DNA of 27,878 bases. It comes from an uncultured Ruminococcus sp. GTDB taxonomy: Bacteria; Bacillota; Clostridia; Oscillospirales; Ruminococcaceae. The DNA is taken from NCBI GenBank assembly GCA_937926145.1, contig CALANW010000112.1:1-27878 (forward strand). Reading direction: 5' to 3'. Positions within the stretch are counted from its first letter, which is position 1, and each line of letters opens with the position of its first letter. Below are positions 23,289 through 27,878 of this stretch, piece by piece. The translations under genes and the position numbers were made by a program. Under the pieces are notes generated by a model, which worked only from the letters and a program-made list of their open reading frames with translations, did not search any database and had not been told where the DNA came from.

Positions 23289-24395
23289 ATGATCGCAAGA
23301 AATGATCTGCTCGCAATGCAGAACGCCGATAAATATGATACCTTTGGTTCATCGCGTTTTCCGACGCTTATGGCAAAGGCAGTTGCTCAGGGTCTTGAAC
23401 CTGCCGACAGCATCAATTCCGAGGGAATGTCCTGCTTCGCAAGGACTTCGCTGAGTCCCACATACACGGGTCATGAAACATTTCTGAGAAGTCCGTTCTG
23501 CGAAGATGTCCACGATGTCGGAAACTATGATATCGCCGTTGTGGGTATCCCATACGACAGCGGAACATCGAACCGCTCGGGAACAAGACTCGGCCCTCAG
23601 GGCATCAGACACGCTTCATCGCAGATATCCCCGTTCAACCCCGACTACGGCGTTGATCTTTACGAAAAGGTAAAACTCTGCGATGTCGGCGATATCTACA
23701 CCCTCCCCGCAAACTCGGAAAAAACCTTTGACCAGATCACAAAGGGCATCGGCTTTATCGCTTCTCAGGGCACAATGCCTATCATTCTCGGCGGAGATCA
23801 TTCCACATCTTTCCCCTCACTCCGAGGACTTGCGCCTTACATCGACGGCAACATCGGCGTTATACATATCGACCGCCACAGCGATTGCGATGCTATTCAA
23901 ATGGACGAAAAAATGCACGGAACGGAATGGTATCATGCAACTCATCTCCCGAACGTTTCGGCGAAAAATCTCGTTCAGGTCGGCATCGGCGGCAACTGCT
24001 GCAAGTCATGGTCGAAGTTCGTCCGTGACAGCGGACTTACCGCTATCTCAATGGAGGATATCGACAAATACGGCATCGACAAGGTAGCCGAAACTGCTCT
24101 TGAAATTGCTTGGAAAGGCTGCAAAGCCGTTTATATCAGCCTTGATATCGATGTGCTCGAAGCTGCGTTCTGCCCCGGTACGGGAACACCCGATTTCGGA
24201 GGAATGCTCCCGAGAGAGCTTCTCCGCCTGTTAAAGCTCTGCACAGCACCGGGCATCTGCGGAATGGACGTTGTTGAGGTATCTCCCCCATTCGACGTAA
24301 GCGAGATTACATCACTCGCAGCTTCAAGATGTATCATAAACGTTATGTGCAATCTCGCACTCAACGATTCTGTCTATAAGAACTACACAAAGTAA
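23289..24395 (+). CDS. Ureohydrolase (agmatinase/arginase superfamily), possibly a guanidine-type hydrolase
   Basis: A 368-residue binuclear-metal hydrolase that should cleave a guanidino group to urea plus an amine. The metal ligands are complete: His171 in LGGDHS; Asp195, His197 and Asp199 in IDRHSD; Asp286 and Asp288 in SLDIDVLE; plus PGTGTPDFGG and Glu330 in VVEVSPPFD. The protein has an N-terminal extension of about 75 residues before DIAVVGIPYDSGTSNRSGTR. The metal motif is D-R-H-S-D, whereas agmatinases and arginases have D-A-H-x-D, and DEKMHGTEWYHATHLPN follows; as far as I remember, guanidine hydrolases (GdmH) have this DRH...DExMH pattern. I chose ATG 23289 over 23280 because AAAGGA lies 9 bases before it. 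Confidence 0.88.
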   Translation: MIARNDLLAMQNADKYDTFGSSRFPTLMAKAVAQGLEPADSINSEGMSCFARTSLSPTYTGHETFLRSPFCEDVHDVGNYDIAVVGIPYDSGTSNRSGTRLGPQGIRHASSQISPFNPDYGVDLYEKVKLCDVGDIYTLPANSEKTFDQITKGIGFIASQGTMPIILGGDHSTSFPSLRGLAPYIDGNIGVIHIDRHSDCDAIQMDEKMHGTEWYHATHLPNVSAKNLVQVGIGGNCCKSWSKFVRDSGLTAISMEDIDKYGIDKVAETALEIAWKGCKAVYISLDIDVLEAAFCPGTGTPDFGGMLPRELLRLLKLCTAPGICGMDVVEVSPPFDVSEITSLAASRCIINVMCNLALNDSVYKNYTK

Positions 24396-24430
24396 TTTTT
24401 TTGCATGAAAAATGAAAGGAGGATATCGGT

Positions 24431-26137
24431 ATGACACCAGACAGCCTGAAAAAGCTCATTTCTGCGGCGCAGGGAAAAATCCCGTTCGATAAGCTTTTCG
24501 TGAATATGAAGCTTATCGATATCTACGGCGAACGCATCGTCGAAAACGCTTCGATTGGCGTATGCGGCGGGATAATAGCTTCCGTCTGCCCCGAATTTGA
24601 AGCAAAAGCCGAAACCGTCATCGACTGTAAGGGAATGTACGCCTCACCATCCTTTATCGACTGTCATCTTCATATCGAATCCTCTCATCTTTCACCGAAA
24701 GCCTACTGCGAGGGCGCAGCCGCACACGGAACGGGCTGTATCTTCACCGACCCTATGCAGACCGCCAACGCCGCAGGTGAAAACGGCTTGAAAGCTTTCC
24801 TTGAACTGCTTTCGGAGCAGCCTGTACACAGCTTTCTGCAATTCCCGTCAAGAGTGCCTGCCGCAGAGGGAGCGGAAACCTCGGGAGCGTACTTTTCTCC
24901 CGAAGATACGATAAAAATGATGACCGAATTCGGCGCATTCTCCCTCGGGGAACTCAATGCGCAGAAGCTTTTAAAGCCGTCTGCCCTTGAAAAGCTCTGC
25001 TTCGCCGCAAACGGTGGCTATCATATCAACGGTCACTGCCCTGCACTCGGACACGATATGCTTTGTGCCGCCGCAGCCGCAGGGATAATGGACGACCACG
25101 AGAGCGAAAGCGGCGAAGAACTTAAAGCGCGGCTTTTTTCGGGTATCCCTGTTTTTATCCGTCAGGGAACTTCCGAGCCGAACTGCGAAGCGCTCATCTC
25201 CGCTGTCGTAAAAGATGACCTGCCCACGGACAGCCTTATGTTCTGCACGGACGATAAATCCCCGTCAGATATTCTCAAAAACGGCTGTATCGACAACAAT
25301 ATCCGCATCGCCGTAAAATGCGGAATGAAGCCTATAACCGCCATAAAGCTTGCAACGCTTAATGCCGCACGTCACTATGGCATCGAAAGCAAGGTCGGTT
25401 CACTCACCCCCGGCAGATACGCCGATATCGTGCTTTTCAGCAGCCTTGAAAAGCTTGATATCCAAAGCGTTTACTTCAAGAGCGAAGACATTTCTTCGTA
25501 CAAAAGCAACACTGACGATATCCGTAGAAAATACCCGTCGCTTTTCGATACGATAAAGCTTCCCGAACTCACGGCGGAAATGCTCGCAAAAAGTTCCTCC
25601 GCCGAATATTCCGACGAAATATGCATTTCAATGACCGCAGGAAGTCTTATCACCCACCGTTCGGACGAAAAGCTAAAAACCTGCGGCGGAAAAATAATGC
25701 CCGATACCGAGCGTGATATTCTTCCTATTGCCGTCATTGAACGCTATGGCAAAAACGGCAATATCGGCCAAGCCTTTATAAAAGGTCTTGGAATAAAAAA
25801 AGGCGCAGTCGCTTCTTCAACTGCGCAGGAGGGAAACAACATCGTTGTCAGCGGCGCAAGCTTCGACGATATGCTTCTTGCGGTAAAAGCGGTCCGGAAA
25901 GCAGGCGGCGGAAGTGCCGTATGTGTTGACGGAAAGCTTATCGCCCTCCGACCTATGCCTTTCTGCGGAATAATGGGAACGGGCAGCATTGGGGAGGAGA
26001 TCGCAGCCGAGGAAAAATTCAGCGAGGCTCTGAAAGCCACGGGCAGCGAAAATCCAATGCTGATGCTTATGCTCACTGTTTCGCTCTGCCCATCGATCCC
26101 CGAGATCGGACTTACCGATAAAGGGTTAATTCTTTGA
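24431..26137 (+). CDS. ade: Adenine deaminase-like amidohydrolase
   Basis: A 568-residue amidohydrolase aligned throughout with adenine deaminase, which turns adenine into hypoxanthine and ammonia. Metal and catalytic residues that remain are His79/His81 (DCHLHIESS), Glu174 (SLGEL), His202 (NGHCPALG), His223 (DDHESES) and Asp274 (FCTDDKSPSD). TSGAYFSPEDT, the GSLTPGRYADIVLF return strand and the C-terminal PMPFCGIM block also fit. Two signatures of the family are changed: DPHEIAN is DPMQTAN (107-113) and AHDSHN is AQEGNN (465-470). The substrate may therefore differ from adenine. AAAGGAGG precedes the ATG by 7 bases. It lies 35 bases after the ureohydrolase, so both hydrolases are co-expressed. 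Confidence 0.85.
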   Translation: MTPDSLKKLISAAQGKIPFDKLFVNMKLIDIYGERIVENASIGVCGGIIASVCPEFEAKAETVIDCKGMYASPSFIDCHLHIESSHLSPKAYCEGAAAHGTGCIFTDPMQTANAAGENGLKAFLELLSEQPVHSFLQFPSRVPAAEGAETSGAYFSPEDTIKMMTEFGAFSLGELNAQKLLKPSALEKLCFAANGGYHINGHCPALGHDMLCAAAAAGIMDDHESESGEELKARLFSGIPVFIRQGTSEPNCEALISAVVKDDLPTDSLMFCTDDKSPSDILKNGCIDNNIRIAVKCGMKPITAIKLATLNAARHYGIESKVGSLTPGRYADIVLFSSLEKLDIQSVYFKSEDISSYKSNTDDIRRKYPSLFDTIKLPELTAEMLAKSSSAEYSDEICISMTAGSLITHRSDEKLKTCGGKIMPDTERDILPIAVIERYGKNGNIGQAFIKGLGIKKGAVASSTAQEGNNIVVSGASFDDMLLAVKAVRKAGGGSAVCVDGKLIALRPMPFCGIMGTGSIGEEIAAEEKFSEALKATGSENPMLMLMLTVSLCPSIPEIGLTDKGLIL

Positions 26138-26151
26138 GAAGAGGTGCAGCT

Positions 26152-27495
26152 ATGCAAAAAGCGGCAAATGTTGATCTTATCAACGGCGAACCGTCAAAAA
26201 TGATATTCCGATTTGCACTTCCTCTGATACTTGCAAACCTTTTTCAGCAGCTTTACAACACCGTTGACACGATCATAGTCGGACGCTTCAACGGTGATGA
26301 TGCCCTCGCCGCAGTCGGCGCTTCGTTTGCGGTCACAATGGTCATGATCGCTTTCGCAACGGGTACGGGAACGGGCTGCTCCGTGCTCATCTCAAAGCGT
26401 TACGGCGAAAGAAATTTTTCCGAGGTAAAAACAGCCGTTTCGACCGTACTTATCTTTTCGCTGCTGTTTTCGGCAGTAATAGGCGCAGCAGGTCTGATAT
26501 TCAGCAAGCCTTTGCTCGAAGTCCTGAAAACGCCGCAAAACATAATCAGCGACGCGGAAAGCTACCTGATGATCTATTCAGCAGGAATGCCCTTTATGTT
26601 TCTCTACAACGTCCAGTCGTCAATATTCAGCTCATTCGGGAACTCAAAAACTCCGCTCGCCCTGCTGATAATGTCCTCGCTCATCAATATCGTGCTTGAT
26701 CTGCTCTTTGTCGGAAGCTTTTCAATGGGAGTAAAGGGCGCAGCTATCGCAACACTTATCGCCCAAGGATTTTCGGCTTCGATATCATTTATACTGCTTA
26801 TCCACAGCGTGTATTTCAAGGAATACCGCGAATGCAGCTATAGGCACTTTTCATTCAAAACGTTAAAGCAAATGCTTTCCTACGCAGCCGTTTCCGTAGT
26901 GCAAAGCTCCGTGACCTCGGTGGGAATGATGATGATACAGGCGGTCGTGAACCGCTTCGGTTCGGGCGCACTCGCAGGCTATACAGCGGCTTCAAAGATA
27001 GATTCCTTTGCGATAATGCCCTACCTTGCGTGTTCAAACGCTCTTTCCACTTTTACCGCACAAAATATCGGCGCAGGACGGCAGGACAGAGTTTCATCGG
27101 GCTTTAAAGCTTGTCTGAAAATATGTATTATAATGTCGCTTATCGAATTTGCGCTGATATCAGCTTTCCACAACCAATTTCTCAGCCTTTTTATGGATAT
27201 CGGAACAGCCTCGCAGGATGCCGTAAAAACGGGATTATCGTATATGATAACGATGTCGTTCTGCTATTGGATAATGGGTATAAACTCCTGCCAGAACGGT
27301 ATGCTCCGCGGAACGGGAATGTTGAAAATACTCCTCGCGAACAGCATAATCGGACTTATTATAAGGGTCATCTTTGCCTATACAGCCGTAAATATCAGCT
27401 TTATCGGCGTAAGCTCGGTATGGCTCTCAATGCCCGTCGGCTGGACGTTCAGCATTTTCTTCTGCATCATCGCCAAAAAGCTTGCGAAGAAATGA
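26152..27495 (+). CDS. MATE-family multidrug/organic cation exporter
   Basis: A 447-residue protein with twelve membrane helices, of the DinF/NorM-type MATE family (FRFALPLILANLFQQLYNTVDTIIVGRFNGDDALAAVG at the N-terminus, GTGTGCSVLISKRYGE, and the matching second half, AGYTAASKIDSFAIMPYLACSNALSTFTAQNIGAGR). It uses Na+ or H+ to export cationic or aromatic compounds. The start ATG 26152 is preceded by AGAGGTG; an upstream TTG overlapping the deaminase stop lacks a proper ribosome site. As last gene of the operon it may expel a toxic substrate or product. Confidence 0.93.
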   Translation: MQKAANVDLINGEPSKMIFRFALPLILANLFQQLYNTVDTIIVGRFNGDDALAAVGASFAVTMVMIAFATGTGTGCSVLISKRYGERNFSEVKTAVSTVLIFSLLFSAVIGAAGLIFSKPLLEVLKTPQNIISDAESYLMIYSAGMPFMFLYNVQSSIFSSFGNSKTPLALLIMSSLINIVLDLLFVGSFSMGVKGAAIATLIAQGFSASISFILLIHSVYFKEYRECSYRHFSFKTLKQMLSYAAVSVVQSSVTSVGMMMIQAVVNRFGSGALAGYTAASKIDSFAIMPYLACSNALSTFTAQNIGAGRQDRVSSGFKACLKICIIMSLIEFALISAFHNQFLSLFMDIGTASQDAVKTGLSYMITMSFCYWIMGINSCQNGMLRGTGMLKILLANSIIGLIIRVIFAYTAVNISFIGVSSVWLSMPVGWTFSIFFCIIAKKLAKK

Positions 27496-27594
27496 CAAAA
27501 GCAACTGTTCGGTGATGATATCAGAATAGTCGTGATCATGGAAATGCTTGTTAGTAACGTGACTTATTTTAGCTATGCTATATTTAATTTACAC

Positions 27595-27632
27595 AAAACC
27601 ACACAGAATCGTCTTCTGCGTGGTTTTATTTT
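27595..27632 (+). terminator. Terminator of the ten-gene operon
   Basis: AAAACCACACAGAA (27595-27608) and TTCTGCGTGGTTTT (27614-27627) form a 14-bp stem with one A-C mismatch, then ATTTTC. It lies 100 bases after the MATE stop. Confidence 0.8.
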
Positions 27633-27714
27633 CTATTTACAATAGAATTAATTCCCCGTCAATGTACTTTGTCACCATAAAAATATTTGGGCGACAAAAT
27701 GTCTATATAAGCAA

Positions 27715-27751
27715 AAATCTCTCCCTAACCAAAATTAGGGAGAGATTTTAT
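27715..27751 (-). terminator. Bidirectional terminator at the convergent junction
   Basis: AAATCTCTCCCTAA (27715-27728) and TTAGGGAGAGATTT (27735-27748) are fully complementary with a 6-base loop, with T tracts on both strands. It serves the minus-strand gene that ends at 27784 and backs up the operon terminator. Confidence 0.85.
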
Positions 27752-27783
27752 TTATTCGTTAAACAACGTAGGTACGTTATTTC

Positions 27784-27878
27784 TTACGCTTTCATAGCTT
27801 CTTCAACCGCAACATTATATCCAGTAAATTCAAGAGTATATAGAGAAATGTGTATTACTTGTGTATTTCTTTCAGCTG
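27784..27878 (-). CDS. 3' end of an unrecognised protein gene (partial)
   Basis: On the minus strand a frame enters from the right edge and stays open for 30 codons to TAA at 27786-27784, ending TGYNVAVEEAMKA. It looks like ordinary coding sequence and is followed by a good terminator on the same strand, which supports a real gene end. The fragment is too short to name. Confidence 0.5.
   Translation of the reverse strand, partial: AERNTQVIHISLYTLEFTGYNVAVEEAMKA

Larger units (their letters stand above)
27496..27783. other. Convergent intergenic region
   Basis: It contains the operon terminator (27595-27632) and a second terminator (27715-27751) serving the convergent minus-strand gene. Between them, about 80 AT-rich bases hold nothing I can name beyond a weak TTTGTC...GACAAA repeat. 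Confidence 0.5.

Overview
The window looks like a chromosomal piece of a Gram-positive gut-type clostridium, most likely Ruminococcus or a close relative in the Oscillospiraceae. The evidence is the purine-rich AAAGGAGG-type ribosome sites, clostridial promoters, lipoprotein signals, an Amt channel fused to PII, the two-gene PdxS/PdxT vitamin B6 pathway and a GLUG-type surface lipoprotein. This placement is inferred from gene content. There is no rRNA, tRNA, CRISPR array, phage gene or transposase gene.

Layout. (1) 119-1479, minus strand: an AraC-type regulator translationally coupled to a hypoxanthine/deaminated-base DNA glycosylase. (2) 1616-1755: a consensus promoter, a short untranslated stretch and a terminator, which together look like a free-standing small RNA of about 105 nt. 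(3) 1764-2522, minus: an esterase, divergent from a TetR regulator (2782-3393) that has its own operator-like palindrome and is followed by a secreted GLUG-repeat lipoprotein (3471-5348). (4) 5882-7326: pdxS-pdxT. (5) 7675-11082: three adjacent genes, an aldo/keto reductase, a sensor kinase and its response regulator, each interrupted. Together they carry two nonsense codons and two 2-base frame errors, while the flanking genes are intact. (6) 11821-14659: an operon of GT2-GtrA glycosyltransferase, PAP2 phosphatase, phosphodiester glycosidase and a small membrane protein, probably for a lipid-linked surface glycan. (7) 15070-27495: a ten-gene co-directional operon: a five-gene peptide/nickel-type ABC importer, an Amt-PII fusion, a MerR/GyrI-type regulator, an arginase-fold ureohydrolase, an adenine-deaminase-like amidohydrolase and a MATE exporter. 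(8) 27784-27878, minus: the 3' end of an unrecognised gene.

The most interesting unit is the ten-gene operon. It joins import of a small organic or cationic solute, hydrolysis of a guanidino group, deamination, ammonium transport with its own PII sensor, and efflux, under what looks like MerR control. A near-perfect 9-5-9 palindrome spans the -35/-10 spacer of its promoter, where MerR proteins bind. The ureohydrolase has a D-R-H-S-D metal motif instead of the usual D-A-H-x-D, which suggests a guanidine-hydrolase-like clade rather than a plain agmatinase. The deaminase has lost two family signature motifs.

The second unexplained item is a family of five intergenic palindromic elements (four of exactly 102 bp) at 5389, 7392, 7495, 8796 and 11670. 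They share terminal ATACTAA/TTAGTAT, a conserved off-centre internal loop and variable but still complementary arms. They cluster around the decayed genes and are not explained by any coding feature.
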